In this document: positions 17,074 through 25,338 of the stretch, piece by piece
Layout of the letters: each line of letters begins with the position of its first letter
How positions within the stretch are numbered: the first letter of the stretch is position 1
Assembly: GCF_000576555.1 (NCBI RefSeq)
Contig: NZ_CP007145.1
Coordinates: 3,990,501-4,054,500 of the forward strand
Direction of reading: 5' to 3'
DNA length: 64,000 bases
DNA from: Hymenobacter swuensis DY53
GTDB lineage: Bacteria > Bacteroidota > Bacteroidia > Cytophagales > Hymenobacteraceae
Position numbers and translations under genes: made by a program
Notes under the pieces: generated by a model
What the model saw: only the letters and a program-made list of their open reading frames with translations
Database searches by the model: none
Told to the model about the DNA's origin: nothing

Positions 17074-17874
17074 CTACACCGTGATGGTACCGCTAAAAAC
17101 ATGAGTTGCGGGGCCGCTGAGAAAGATATTGGTGAAAGAACCGTCGGGTTTCGCCTCGAAAGCTACGCGTAGGTCGCCGCCGGGAGTACGCAGGTGCACG
17201 GGGCTGCTGGCTCCGCGCTTGGAGGCTGCCAGGGCCACGGCCGTTACGCCCGTGCCGCAGCTCAGGGTTTCGTCTTCCACGCCCCGCTCATAGGTGCGCA
17301 CCTGCCAGGGCTGTTCGGGCGAGGCAGGACCTTCCACAAAGTTCACGTTGGTGCCCTTCTCGCGGAACCGCTCGTTGTAGCGGATGGCGCGGCCCTCGGC
17401 AAACACGTTCAATTCGGCCAGGGTGCTGGCGGGCTGGAAACGAACCAAGTGGGGCGAGCCGGTATCGAGAAACACACCGTACTCCTCCACTTCCTGTTGG
17501 CCCAGCACGTCCTGCATACGCAGATGCACGGTGCCATCGGCCTCTACGCGCGCCTCGTGCAGACCGTCGGCGGCCATGAACCGGGTGCTGTTGTCAATGA
17601 CACCCAGCTGCCGGGCAAACGCTACCGTACACCGCCCCCCATTGCCGCACATGGAGCCCACGTAGCCATCGGCATTGAAGTATACCATCTCGAAATCCAG
17701 CTGCGCGTGCTGCCGTAGCAGTACCAACCCATCGGCCCCGATGCCCCGGCGCCGGTCGCACAGGAAGCGCACCAGCTGATGGTTGCCCTCGTTGAACAGA
17801 TGGTCCCGGTCGTCCATCATCACGAAGTCGTTGCCGGTGCCCTGGTATTTGTGGAAGTGCAGCGTGGTGCTCAT
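17074..17874 (-). CDS. dapF: Diaminopimelate epimerase
   Basis: Interconverts LL- and meso-diaminopimelate, supplying lysine and peptidoglycan. The 266 residues carry the two catalytic cysteines: Cys76 in GSMCGNGGRC and Cys206 in ETLSCGTGVTA, the thiol pair used for proton exchange. The N-terminal KYQGTGNDFVMMDDRD is typical. The ATG at 17872-17874 (MSTTLHFHKYQG) is chosen because the longer frame reads into an upstream repeat element. A TACCTTTG box ends 5 bases before it, implying a leaderless transcript. The gene is flanked on both sides by structured repeats. Confidence 0.98.
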   Translation of the reverse strand: MSTTLHFHKYQGTGNDFVMMDDRDHLFNEGNHQLVRFLCDRRRGIGADGLVLLRQHAQLDFEMVYFNADGYVGSMCGNGGRCTVAFARQLGVIDNSTRFMAADGLHEARVEADGTVHLRMQDVLGQQEVEEYGVFLDTGSPHLVRFQPASTLAELNVFAEGRAIRYNERFREKGTNVNFVEGPASPEQPWQVRTYERGVEDETLSCGTGVTAVALAASKRGASSPVHLRTPGGDLRVAFEAKPDGSFTNIFLSGPATHVFSGTITV

Positions 17875-17879
17875 GGGTG

Positions 17880-17887
17880 CAAAGGTA
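17880..17887 (-). promoter_or_regulatory. TACCTTTG -7 box of dapF
   Basis: An exact TAnnTTTG match on the minus strand, 5 bases before the ATG, the same spacing as at deoC. A TTC about 20 bases upstream could serve as a weak -33 element. Confidence 0.65.
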
Positions 17888-17913
17888 ATAATGGGCGGAT
17901 GGTTGAATTGGTG

Positions 17914-18081
17914 AACTGTCATTGCGAGGCGAAGCCGAAGCAATAACAGTTCACAAGGTCTGGCCCGCAGACCTGTTCGAAAGCCCTTCCGTTCGTGCTG
18001 ACGTACGGGGCTTTAACGAAATACAGGGTTGGGAGCTGCGAAAAGGAAGGATTGCTTCGGCTCTGCCTCGCAATAACAGTT
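17914..18081. repeat. 168-bp element with imperfect terminal inverted repeats
   Basis: The left arm (17914-17944, starting AACTGTCATTGCGAGG) pairs with the right arm (18051-18081) over about 31 bases with a few mismatches; the inner 24 bases differ at two positions. The interior has no open frame of interest. It lies in the spacer between dapF and the divergent methyltransferase. This is the usual form of a small non-autonomous element in such genomes. Confidence 0.75.
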
Positions 18082-18131
18082 CCCCCATGCAACTATCCAC
18101 CTATTCAACAATTCCCCCATCCAACCATCAT

Positions 18132-18139
18132 TACCTTTG
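18132..18139 (+). promoter_or_regulatory. TACCTTTG -7 box of the 18144 gene
   Basis: An exact TAnnTTTG match, with 4 bases between its last G and the ATG at 18144. Its position supports that start and predicts a leaderless message. Confidence 0.65.
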
Positions 18140-18143
18140 CGGC

Positions 18144-19028
18144 ATGTACACGTTTCTGACCACCAGCCCCTGGGCCGATTACGAACTGCTAGACGCCGGT
18201 AACTTTGAGAAGCTGGAGCGCTTCGGTAAGCATATTCTGGCCCGGCCTGAGCCCCAGGCTATCTGGGACCCGCACCTGCCCGCCTCGGAGTGGCAGCGCG
18301 CCAACGCCATTTTCACCCGCGAAAAAGGCAGCCAGGAACGCGGACAGTGGAAAATAAAGGCCGGCACGCCCGAACAGTGGCTCATCGGCTACGAGCGGCC
18401 CGATGGCCTGAAGCTACGGTTCCGGCTGGGCATGTCGTCGTTTAAACATGTGGGATTGTTCCCGGAGCAAGACCCCAATTGGCAGTTCATCTTCAACCAG
18501 ACGCGCAAGCGCCGGGCCGCCACGCCGCGTGTGCTCAACCTGTTTGCCTACACCGGGGCCGCTACCCTGGCCGCCCGCGCCGCCGGCGCCGACGTCACCC
18601 ACCTCGATTCGGTGAAGCAAGTAAACTTCTGGGCCCGCGACAACATGGAGGCCTCCAACCTCGACGGGGTACGCTGGCTGGTGGAGGATGCTATGAAGTA
18701 CGTGAAACGCGAGGTGAAGCGCGGTAGCAAGTACCAGGGCCTTATCCTCGACCCGCCCGCCTATGGCCGCGGCCCCAACGGCGAGAAGTGGCATCTGGAA
18801 GACGAGCTCAACGAAATGCTTAAGCTCTGCAAGGAGCTGCTCGACCCCGAAGACCACTTCTTTCTGGTGAACCTCTACTCGCTGGGCTTCTCGGCCCTGA
18901 TTTTGGAAAACCTGGTGCACGAAATCTTCCCCCAGGCCCGCCAGACGCGCGAAATCGGGGAAATCTACCTGCACGATGCCGCAGACCGCAAGCTACCCCT
19001 AGGCACGTTCTGCCGGTTCGGAAATTAG
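18144..19028 (+). CDS. Class I SAM-dependent methyltransferase, RlmI/RlmK-like
   Basis: About 294 residues. SAM-binding motif I is RVLNLFAYTGAATLAARAAGA (conserved FAYTG), followed by the acidic HLDSVKQVNFWARDN loop and the catalytic-loop motif GLILDPPAYGRGPNGEKW. This is the pattern of 23S rRNA m5C1962-type enzymes (PF10672), although the N-terminal PUA domain of RlmI is not evident. An rRNA target is therefore likely but not shown. The ATG at 18144 is chosen over upstream in-frame starts, which read through the repeat element; a promoter box lies 4 bases before it. The next gene (Ppx) follows after about 100 bases and may be co-transcribed. Confidence 0.92.
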   Translation: MYTFLTTSPWADYELLDAGNFEKLERFGKHILARPEPQAIWDPHLPASEWQRANAIFTREKGSQERGQWKIKAGTPEQWLIGYERPDGLKLRFRLGMSSFKHVGLFPEQDPNWQFIFNQTRKRRAATPRVLNLFAYTGAATLAARAAGADVTHLDSVKQVNFWARDNMEASNLDGVRWLVEDAMKYVKREVKRGSKYQGLILDPPAYGRGPNGEKWHLEDELNEMLKLCKELLDPEDHFFLVNLYSLGFSALILENLVHEIFPQARQTREIGEIYLHDAADRKLPLGTFCRFGN

Positions 19029-19125
19029 GGTGTGTGGGTATGTGAGTGAGAGTGGAGCAACAAAAATGCCCTGTCATCTTATCCCCCATACCCTCTTACC
19101 CCTTCACCTTCATACCCTCTCCTAC

Positions 19126-20076
19126 GTGCATCATCCGCTCCACCGTCGCCTGGCCCTTATCGATATGGGCACTAATACGTTTCATTTGCTGATTGTGGAG
19201 CTGCCGGAGCCGCGCCATGCCCAGCCCATCACGCTGCTACGCACCAAAGTGGGCGTGCGCCTGGGCGAAGGCGGCATCAGCAAGGGCCACATTGCGCCCG
19301 AGGCCTACGCCCGGGCGCTGCACACGCTGGCCGGCTTCAAGGAGGAAATAGAGCTGCACCAGGTAACCGACGTGCGCGCCACCGCCACCAGCGCCATGCG
19401 CGTCACCAGCAACGGCCCCGAGCTGGTCAAGGACATCTTCGCGCAGACCGGCATCCGGGTGGAAGTCATTGCCGGCGACCGGGAAGCCGAGCTGATTTGC
19501 GCCGGGGTGCGCCGGGCCGTGGCATTGGGGCCGGAAAAGCACCTGATTATCGACATCGGCGGCGGCTCGGTGGAGTTCATCATCGCCAACGAACAGACCA
19601 TTTTTTGGAAGCAGAGCTTCGAGATTGGGGCGCAGCGGCTGCTGGATATGTTCTTCCCCGACTCCAGCGGCGTGTTTCCAGAGGCGGCCGTGGCGGCCGA
19701 GCAGGCCTACCTGCAGCAGGTGCTGGCCCCGCTGGCCGCGGCCGTGCAGGAGCACCGGCCGGTGGGGTTGGTGGGCGCGTCGGGCTCGTTTGATAGTCTG
19801 GCCGATATGCAGCTGGGCCGGCTGCGCACTGAGGCCGAGCTGCCGCCCAGCACCGAGTTAGCCCTGGAAAGCTTCCGGCGCAGCTACGCGCAGTTGCTCA
19901 CGCTACCTCACGATGAGCGGGCCGCCTTGCCCGGCATCCTGCCCATGCGCGCCGACATGCTGGTGGTGGCCGGCGTACTCATCGACTACGTGTTGATGCT
20001 GACTGGCATCACCCATCTGCGCACGTCGGCTTATGCCCTCAAAGAAGGGCTGCTCGCCGAAATGCTGACGTCGTAG
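19126..20076 (+). CDS. Ppx/GppA-family phosphatase
   Basis: Exopolyphosphatase or guanosine pentaphosphate phosphatase of the ASKHA fold, about 316 residues, acting in polyphosphate or (p)ppGpp metabolism. Signatures are the phosphate-1 motif ALIDMGTNTFHLLIVEL, ATATSAMR, EVIAGDREAELICAGV and the phosphate-2 motif LIIDIGGGSVEFII with the catalytic Glu region before it. This is the short single-domain form; the extra C-terminal HD domain of some Ppx enzymes is absent. The GTG at 19126 is proposed because the preceding 32 codons look non-coding; the ATG at 19066 is an alternative. Confidence 0.92.
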   Translation: MHHPLHRRLALIDMGTNTFHLLIVELPEPRHAQPITLLRTKVGVRLGEGGISKGHIAPEAYARALHTLAGFKEEIELHQVTDVRATATSAMRVTSNGPELVKDIFAQTGIRVEVIAGDREAELICAGVRRAVALGPEKHLIIDIGGGSVEFIIANEQTIFWKQSFEIGAQRLLDMFFPDSSGVFPEAAVAAEQAYLQQVLAPLAAAVQEHRPVGLVGASGSFDSLADMQLGRLRTEAELPPSTELALESFRRSYAQLLTLPHDERAALPGILPMRADMLVVAGVLIDYVLMLTGITHLRTSAYALKEGLLAEMLTS

Positions 20077-20106
20077 CTCCTGCCGTTCCAGACGCTCCGT
20101 GCATCT

Positions 20107-20206
20107 CAGGGATTCAGCCCTGGGACTAGTGAGGCTGAATCCGCGCTTCTTCCTTCCGTCCACCTTCTTTCTGTTTCGCTCCGTAGCCCAGGGCTTCAGC
20201 CCTGGG
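20107..20206. repeat. Pair of short palindromes with CAGGG...CCCTG cores
   Basis: CAGGG-ATTCAG-CCCTG at 20107-20122 and CCCAGGG-CTTCAG-CCCTGGG at 20187-20206 share the core AGGGnTTCAGCCCT, and a GATTCAGCC/GGCTGAATC stem lies at the first. They resemble a REP-type pair in the spacer ahead of the Ldh2 gene. Confidence 0.6.
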
Positions 20207-20233
20207 GCGGGGGCGGCGGACTGCTTCCCGAAT

Positions 20234-21304
20234 ATGACTCCGACCCTTTTTTCTTACAACCAGCTTTTCACCTTCACCGAAGCCGTTTTCAGCGGGATGG
20301 GCTGCTCCGATGAGGATGCTACCTTGGCTACCGAAACCTTGCTTTCTGCTGATTTGCGCGGAGTGGATTCGCACGGCGTGGCCCGGCTCATTGGCTACGT
20401 TCGCCTCTGGGAAGCCGACCGCATCAACGCCACGCCCCGCGTAGGCGTCACCTACGAAACGCCTAGCACTGCCGTGGTAGACGGCGATGGCGGCCTGGGG
20501 CTGGTAGTCGGCCCGAAAGCTATGCGGGTAGCGCTGGAAAAGGCGCGGCAGGTGGGCACCGGCTGGGTGTCGGTGAAGAACTCCAACCACTTCGGCATTG
20601 CCGGCTACCACGCCATGCAGGCCCTGGCCCACGATATGATCGGTATTGCCATGACTAATGCCTCGCCGCTGGTAGCCCCTACCTACTCGCTGGAGCGGCT
20701 GCTGGGCACCAACCCCATTGCCGTGGCCGTGCCCGCCGGCGAGCAGCCAGATTTCGTACTGGATATGGCCACCACTACCGCCGCCAATGGCAAGCTCGAA
20801 ATTGCCCAGCGTAAGAACCTCCCTATCCCCGAAGGCTGGGCCCAGGATGCCGCCGGCACCAGTTCCACCGACGCCAATGCCGTGAAGAACGGGGGCGCGC
20901 TGCTGCCGCTGGGCGGGGCTACCGGTTCACACAAGGGCTACGGTCTGGGCGCGGTAGTCGATATTTTTTCAGCCGTGCTGAGCGGAGCCAACTATGGCCC
21001 TTGGGTGCCGCCCTTTGTGGCGTTTCTGCAGCCCTCGGCCAACCCCGTAGGCCTGGGCCTTGGCCACTTCTTCGGGGCCATGCGCGTGGATGCCTTCCGC
21101 CCCGCCGACGAGTTTAAGGCCCACATGGACAACTGGATTACCACCTTCCGCCAAGCCCAGGCCGTGGAAGGCCAACACGTCCTCATCCCCGGCGACCCGG
21201 AGCGCCAAACCTCCGCCGTGCGGCTCATCGAAGGCATTTCCCTGCTGGAACCAGTGTTGAAAGATCTGGAAACCGTAGGTGCCAAATTCGGCGTAAAGTT
21301 GTAG
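20234..21304 (+). CDS. Ldh2/malate-type NAD(P)-dependent dehydrogenase
   Basis: About 356 residues of the malate/L-lactate/ureidoglycolate dehydrogenase family, which has a fold distinct from classical lactate dehydrogenase. Family features are SADLRGVDSHGVARLIGYV near residues 40-57 with the catalytic His in SHG, VSVKNSNHFGIAGYHAMQ, NPIAVAVPAGEQPDFVLDMATT, and SHKGYGLGAVVDIFSAVLSGA. The substrate oxidised (malate, lactate or another 2-hydroxyacid) is not decided by sequence alone. The ATG at 20234 (MTPTLFSYNQL) is chosen; the frame upstream reads through a repeat. A strong bidirectional terminator follows. Confidence 0.93.
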   Translation: MTPTLFSYNQLFTFTEAVFSGMGCSDEDATLATETLLSADLRGVDSHGVARLIGYVRLWEADRINATPRVGVTYETPSTAVVDGDGGLGLVVGPKAMRVALEKARQVGTGWVSVKNSNHFGIAGYHAMQALAHDMIGIAMTNASPLVAPTYSLERLLGTNPIAVAVPAGEQPDFVLDMATTTAANGKLEIAQRKNLPIPEGWAQDAAGTSSTDANAVKNGGALLPLGGATGSHKGYGLGAVVDIFSAVLSGANYGPWVPPFVAFLQPSANPVGLGLGHFFGAMRVDAFRPADEFKAHMDNWITTFRQAQAVEGQHVLIPGDPERQTSAVRLIEGISLLEPVLKDLETVGAKFGVKL

Positions 21305-21335
21305 GGCAATATTCTTCCCTAGGTTCAGAAAGACA

Positions 21336-21367
21336 AACGGCCCGCCTGATAAATCAGGCGGGCCGTT
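21336..21367. terminator. Bidirectional intrinsic terminator
   Basis: A perfect 15-bp stem, AACGGCCCGCCTGAT with ATCAGGCGGGCCGTT, between the convergent Ldh2 and L,D-transpeptidase-like genes. Confidence 0.85.
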
Positions 21368-21389
21368 GTTGTATAGACGACTTTACGCA

Positions 21390-22229
21390 CTAAATCATCT
21401 GATTGTCGCGGTCCAGGAGGGTGCTCATGGCTACGTCCTGGTTCAGATACTTCGAGGAGTAGGACTCGTCAGGGCCGTTCAGGAACAGACAAGTCTGGCC
21501 ACCGACGGCTTCAATGATGGCGTCTTTCTGGTCCATGGGCAATGCGGGGCAGCCCAAGCTACGGCCCAACCGGCCGTTCTGACGAATGAAATCCTCACTC
21601 ACATACTCAGCCCCGTGCATTACTACGGAACGGAGCAACGCGTTGGTGTTGTAGCCTTCGTCCAGGCCCTGTAGCTTAAGGGAGCGGCCGTGCTTGCCGA
21701 TGTACTCACCTTCGGTTACGTAAAACCCCAAGCTGCTCATGTTCGACTCATTCTCGTTGGAGAAGTTCGTCGCCATGTTCTCGCCGGAATTATGGCCGTG
21801 GGCTACCAGCGTATGGAATTTTACCTGCTTGGCCTCCAGGTCCAGCACCCACAGGCGCTTTTCAGTGGAAGGCAAACCGAAATCAACCACCGTCAGCAAT
21901 TGTTTTTCGCCTAGCTTACCGGATTTCTCAAGGTTCAGGTAACCAGTCATGGCCTTTTCGAATACCTCGAAACGCAGACCCTGTGCCTCTACCTGCAGGT
22001 CGCGGTACAGATCGTGCAGACGTTGGTCGAACAACACGGTTTTTGTGACGGCAGCAGTGGGCAGGCGCAACTCGGCCCCCATGGTAGGCGCAGCTTTGGT
22101 GCGCATAGGCGCAGCCAGTGGGGTAGCCAAGAACAGCGAAGCCACAAACGGCAATACCCGACGCGCCATCCGACGGGCCCGACGCTTCAAACGCTGACGA
22201 CGCACTACACTCTGATTTTCCATCGACAC
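21390..22229 (-). CDS. YkuD_2-family murein L,D-transpeptidase-like protein (paralog A)
   Basis: About 279 residues. The N-terminus is highly basic (RRQRLKRRARRMARR) before a hydrophobic stretch, so it is exported or anchored. The catalytic-type domain has LWVLDLEAKQVKFHTLVAHG, SSLGFYVTEGEYIGKHGRSL, His205 in VMHGAEYV and Cys227 in SLGCPAL. In L,D-transpeptidases this Cys forms the acyl-enzyme used to make 3-3 cross-links or attach proteins to peptidoglycan; the assignment to YkuD_2 is from the motif. A paralog lies at 25339-26196 with the same features. It is transcribed divergently from the amylase. Confidence 0.88.
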   Translation of the reverse strand: MSMENQSVVRRQRLKRRARRMARRVLPFVASLFLATPLAAPMRTKAAPTMGAELRLPTAAVTKTVLFDQRLHDLYRDLQVEAQGLRFEVFEKAMTGYLNLEKSGKLGEKQLLTVVDFGLPSTEKRLWVLDLEAKQVKFHTLVAHGHNSGENMATNFSNENESNMSSLGFYVTEGEYIGKHGRSLKLQGLDEGYNTNALLRSVVMHGAEYVSEDFIRQNGRLGRSLGCPALPMDQKDAIIEAVGGQTCLFLNGPDESYSSKYLNQDVAMSTLLDRDNQMI

Positions 22230-22529
22230 GGTTCAGTTTCGGTTTCAGATACAATAGCTGCTCGGGTGAGCGGCCGTTCACGCAGGGTTTTACGAGAACT
22301 TCCTCATTCCGGATGTCTGCACGGCGGCCAGCATCTGGAAAGAGTATAATGCGGATTCCGATATATTAATTCCCAGCCGCAAATCAAACTGGCAAAAAGA
22401 GTATCACTATACGGCAACAGAACACCGGTATTTTACTATTTATTTCCTGACTTTAGAAGCCCCAAATCCGCTCTTTTCGGCGTGACCCGCGCCGTTTCTT
22501 TTTCCAACCAATTCCCACAATTCCCACGT
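22230..22529. other. Divergent intergenic region
   Basis: A 300-base, comparatively AT-rich spacer between the divergent L,D-transpeptidase-like gene and the amylase. It should hold both promoters. I find no exact TAnnTTTG box on either strand close to the starts and no extended dyad, so promoter positions are not assigned. Confidence 0.4.
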
Positions 22530-24896
22530 ATGTACAACGGTACAAACTCTTGGTGGCGCAAGCTCACCCTGGCTGCGGCTGCCCTTCTAGTTCTGGGCGG
22601 CCAACCCGCCAAAGCCCAAAAAGTAGTCCTGCAGGGCTACTGGTGGGACTACTGGAACACCAACTACCCCAACGGCTGGGCCAACTACATTGCCCTGTTG
22701 GCTCCGCGCCTGAAAGCCATGGGCATCGACGCCGTATGGCTCCCGCCCAGCATTAAGAACGGCAACCAGGGCAACGGCTACTCGCCCTTCGACAACTACG
22801 ATCTGGGGGATAAGTACCAAAAAGGCTTCACTGCTACCCGCCTCGGCAATAAGGACGAATTGCTGCGCGCCGTGGCCGTGCTGCACGCCAACGGCATTGA
22901 GGTGGTGCAGGACATCGTGCTGAACCACAACGACGGCGCCGGCTCCCAGACCGGCGGCGGCGGCCAGGACCCGGCCGCCTGGGAAGATGGCTCGACCAGC
23001 AAGTACAAGAACTTCCGGTACGTGAGCTACGCCAAGCCCGCCACCGACGAAACGGCCGCCAACTACCTGGCCCGCAACGGCCGCTTCCCCAAAAACTGGC
23101 AGAACTTCAACCCCAACCCCGGTAACAACTCCACCTCCGGCGACCAGAACCAGATTCTGTTCGGACCCGATATCAGCTACTATAACGGCTCCTACGGCCA
23201 GAGCTCCAACGCCACGTTCAACCCGGTGCAGGGCGCCGACTACATGCGCAACAACCAGCGCAACTGGCTGGTGTGGTACAAGAAGCAGGAAGGCTTTGAT
23301 GGCGTGCGTCTGGATGCCGTGAAGCACTTTCCGGAATTTGCCATGGAGGATTTCCTCTACAACATGCAAAGCAACGCCGGCTGGGCCAACGGCGGTGCCA
23401 CCATGTACGCCGTGGGCGAATGGGTAGGCGGCAGCGGCCAGATGGACAGCTGGGTGGCCAGCGTGCAGAACCGCGCCGGCACCTTCGATTTCTCGCTGCG
23501 CAACGCCCTATACAGCATCGTGAGCGGCGGCGGCAACTTTGACATCGGCTCATTGCCGACTTACCAGCAGGGCACGCGGGTGGTGCAGATCAATGGACAA
23601 TTCGTACACCGCACGGTACCGTTCGTGAACAACCACGACACGTTCCGGCCCCAAGTGGGAAGCACCGGTAACTATACCGGCTGGAACACCGGTTCGGAAC
23701 TGGCTCCCCACATCGACCCGTTCGACCCGCGCCTCTCGGCCGCGTATGCTGCCGCACTGGCCGTGGATGGCTCGCCGCAGATTTTCTTCGAGGACCTGTT
23801 CAACATCGGCAACACGGGTAAGCGCTACTCGCACCAGCCCACCAGCACCGTGGACCTGCCTCAGCGTTCCGACATCGAGAACCTGATCTGGTGCCACCAG
23901 AACCTGCGCTTCAAGGACGGCGCCTACAAAGTGCGCTGGCAAGCCCAGGACCACCTCGTAATTGAGCGGAGCACCAAGGCTATCATCGGTGTCAACGACA
24001 ACTTCTCGACCTGGCAGAACAGCACGATTTCCTGTGATTTCGCGCCCGGCACCGTACTCAAGGACTACTCTGGGGCCAACGGCACGGCTACCGTGACGGT
24101 GAGCGGTTCGCAGACGGTGAGCATCAACACGCCGCCTTGCAACGGCACGGCCACCGGCGGCCGGCGTGGCTACTCGGTGTGGGCACCGGTGGGCATCGGC
24201 ACCAACTACGTGCGCGCCGCTATGGCCACCACCCAGGAATGGGAACTGGCCGACGACCTGGGCGACTCGCACGCCTCCTCGCTGAAGCAGGGCGGGCAGC
24301 TGCCGGCTTCGTCCACTGCCTACCGCACGGCGGGCCGCATCTACGTGGAATCGGGTAAGGCCGTCTCGTATAACCTGTTCCCGACGGATGCTACCCGCAG
24401 CCTCACCGTGGAGCTGGTGAGCGGCACGAGCACCATTGTGAGCAGCAAAACCGGCACCGGCAACCTCACGGGCACTTACACGCCCACCGCCACCGGCTGG
24501 CTGACGCTGCGCGCCAAAAACGCCGTGGCCACCAACCCGGCCCAGCGTGCCTTCATCAAGGCTACCTACACCGCCCCGGCCGTACTGACGAGCACCGCCC
24601 TGCGCGAAGCCACCATCACGGCCTCCAAGGAAGCCACCGTCAGCGGGGCCGACCTAGCCGTGTACCCCAACCCCACCGCTTCTGACCGTATCGACGTGGT
24701 GGTGCAGTCGCCGAAGGAGCTGACGGCCACGCTGCGGCTGACGGACCTGCTGGGCCGCCCGGTACACGAGCAGGCCGTGCGCCTGTACCCCGGCTCCACC
24801 GAGCAGCGCCTGCGCGTAACGCGCAGCCTGCCCGCCGGCGTGTACCTGCTGAGCGTACCCGAGCTGAACCTGAGCCGGAAAGTGGTAGTGAAGTAA
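22530..24896 (+). CDS. Secreted GH13 alpha-amylase with T9SS C-terminal sorting domain
   Basis: Hydrolyses alpha-1,4-glucans outside the cell. About 788 residues. The signal peptide is MYNGTNSWWRKLTLAAAALL, cleaved near KAQ (residue 30). The GH13 (beta/alpha)8 domain has DIVLNHND (128-135), GVRLDAVKHF with nucleophile Asp262, YAVGEWVGG with acid/base Glu297, and FVNNHD with Asp370. A C-domain and further beta domains follow. The last about 80 residues start with LAVYPNPTAS and end with the LPAGVYLLSV pattern of type A type IX secretion sorting domains. The ATG at 22530 fits the signal peptide; a GTG upstream at 22482 does not. A terminator follows at once. Confidence 0.96.
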   Translation: MYNGTNSWWRKLTLAAAALLVLGGQPAKAQKVVLQGYWWDYWNTNYPNGWANYIALLAPRLKAMGIDAVWLPPSIKNGNQGNGYSPFDNYDLGDKYQKGFTATRLGNKDELLRAVAVLHANGIEVVQDIVLNHNDGAGSQTGGGGQDPAAWEDGSTSKYKNFRYVSYAKPATDETAANYLARNGRFPKNWQNFNPNPGNNSTSGDQNQILFGPDISYYNGSYGQSSNATFNPVQGADYMRNNQRNWLVWYKKQEGFDGVRLDAVKHFPEFAMEDFLYNMQSNAGWANGGATMYAVGEWVGGSGQMDSWVASVQNRAGTFDFSLRNALYSIVSGGGNFDIGSLPTYQQGTRVVQINGQFVHRTVPFVNNHDTFRPQVGSTGNYTGWNTGSELAPHIDPFDPRLSAAYAAALAVDGSPQIFFEDLFNIGNTGKRYSHQPTSTVDLPQRSDIENLIWCHQNLRFKDGAYKVRWQAQDHLVIERSTKAIIGVNDNFSTWQNSTISCDFAPGTVLKDYSGANGTATVTVSGSQTVSINTPPCNGTATGGRRGYSVWAPVGIGTNYVRAAMATTQEWELADDLGDSHASSLKQGGQLPASSTAYRTAGRIYVESGKAVSYNLFPTDATRSLTVELVSGTSTIVSSKTGTGNLTGTYTPTATGWLTLRAKNAVATNPAQRAFIKATYTAPAVLTSTALREATITASKEATVSGADLAVYPNPTASDRIDVVVQSPKELTATLRLTDLLGRPVHEQAVRLYPGSTEQRLRVTRSLPAGVYLLSVPELNLSRKVVVK

Positions 24897-24914
24897 CTGC
24901 TGACTCTATTTCAT

Positions 24915-24952
24915 AAAAAAGCCCCGCCGGACTGTTCCGGCGGGGCTTTTTT
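24915..24952. terminator. Strong intrinsic terminator of the amylase gene
   Basis: A perfect 17-bp stem, AAAAAAGCCCCGCCGGA with TCCGGCGGGGCTTTTTT, and a 4-base loop, 18 bases after the stop. Confidence 0.9.
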
Positions 24953-24972
24953 CGTGTATTACCAATCATGTC

Positions 24973-25290
24973 CTACCTACAGATAACATCCTTTTTATCC
25001 GATATCAGCATTAATCCTTTTGGGTCATTTGGCAGAATTTTTACTTGGATAGAATCTCCGATGTTATGCTCCTGCGAGGTGACTCAATCATTCTCATACA
25101 TACGCCCTCCGTACAGAAACTGTACTTCCGTTTGCCATGTGCTTTTCAGATAGTATGACCTCTTGACAATACCGCTAACGCACACTCCATTATTCAACAG
25201 ATCAACTCTTTGCCTACCCGTGAAGGTGTACAGAACAAAAAAACCTGTCACCAGCACTAACCCAACTGCGACTTGAACTTTACCACGCAT
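24973..25290 (-). pseudogene. Small membrane-anchored protein gene interrupted by an in-frame TGA
   Basis: The first 68 codons encode an N-terminal hydrophobic anchor (GLVLVTGFFVLYTF) and a short domain with NGVCVSGIVKRSYYLK and LYGGRMYEND. A TGA follows at 25084-25086, but the same frame continues to a TAG at 24973-24975 and reads VTSQEHNIGDSIQVKILPND after the TGA. That segment aligns with NTSREHSIGDSVTIRFEKDK of the intact relative at 7662-7982. The total frame is 105 residues plus the TGA, against 106 in the relative, so this is almost certainly one gene broken by a single nonsense change (the relative has Ser there). It may be a real pseudogene, a sequencing error or, least likely, programmed readthrough. 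Confidence 0.8.
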
Positions 25291-25338
25291 ATTCTATCCA
25301 GGTCGTCTATATATGCAGCTATTGAATCATTCTCTCCT

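Noticed and set aside
24973..25086. Selenocysteine or other recoding of the TGA at 25084-25086
   Set aside because: No SECIS-like hairpin was evident directly after the TGA and the paralog has Ser rather than Cys at that position.
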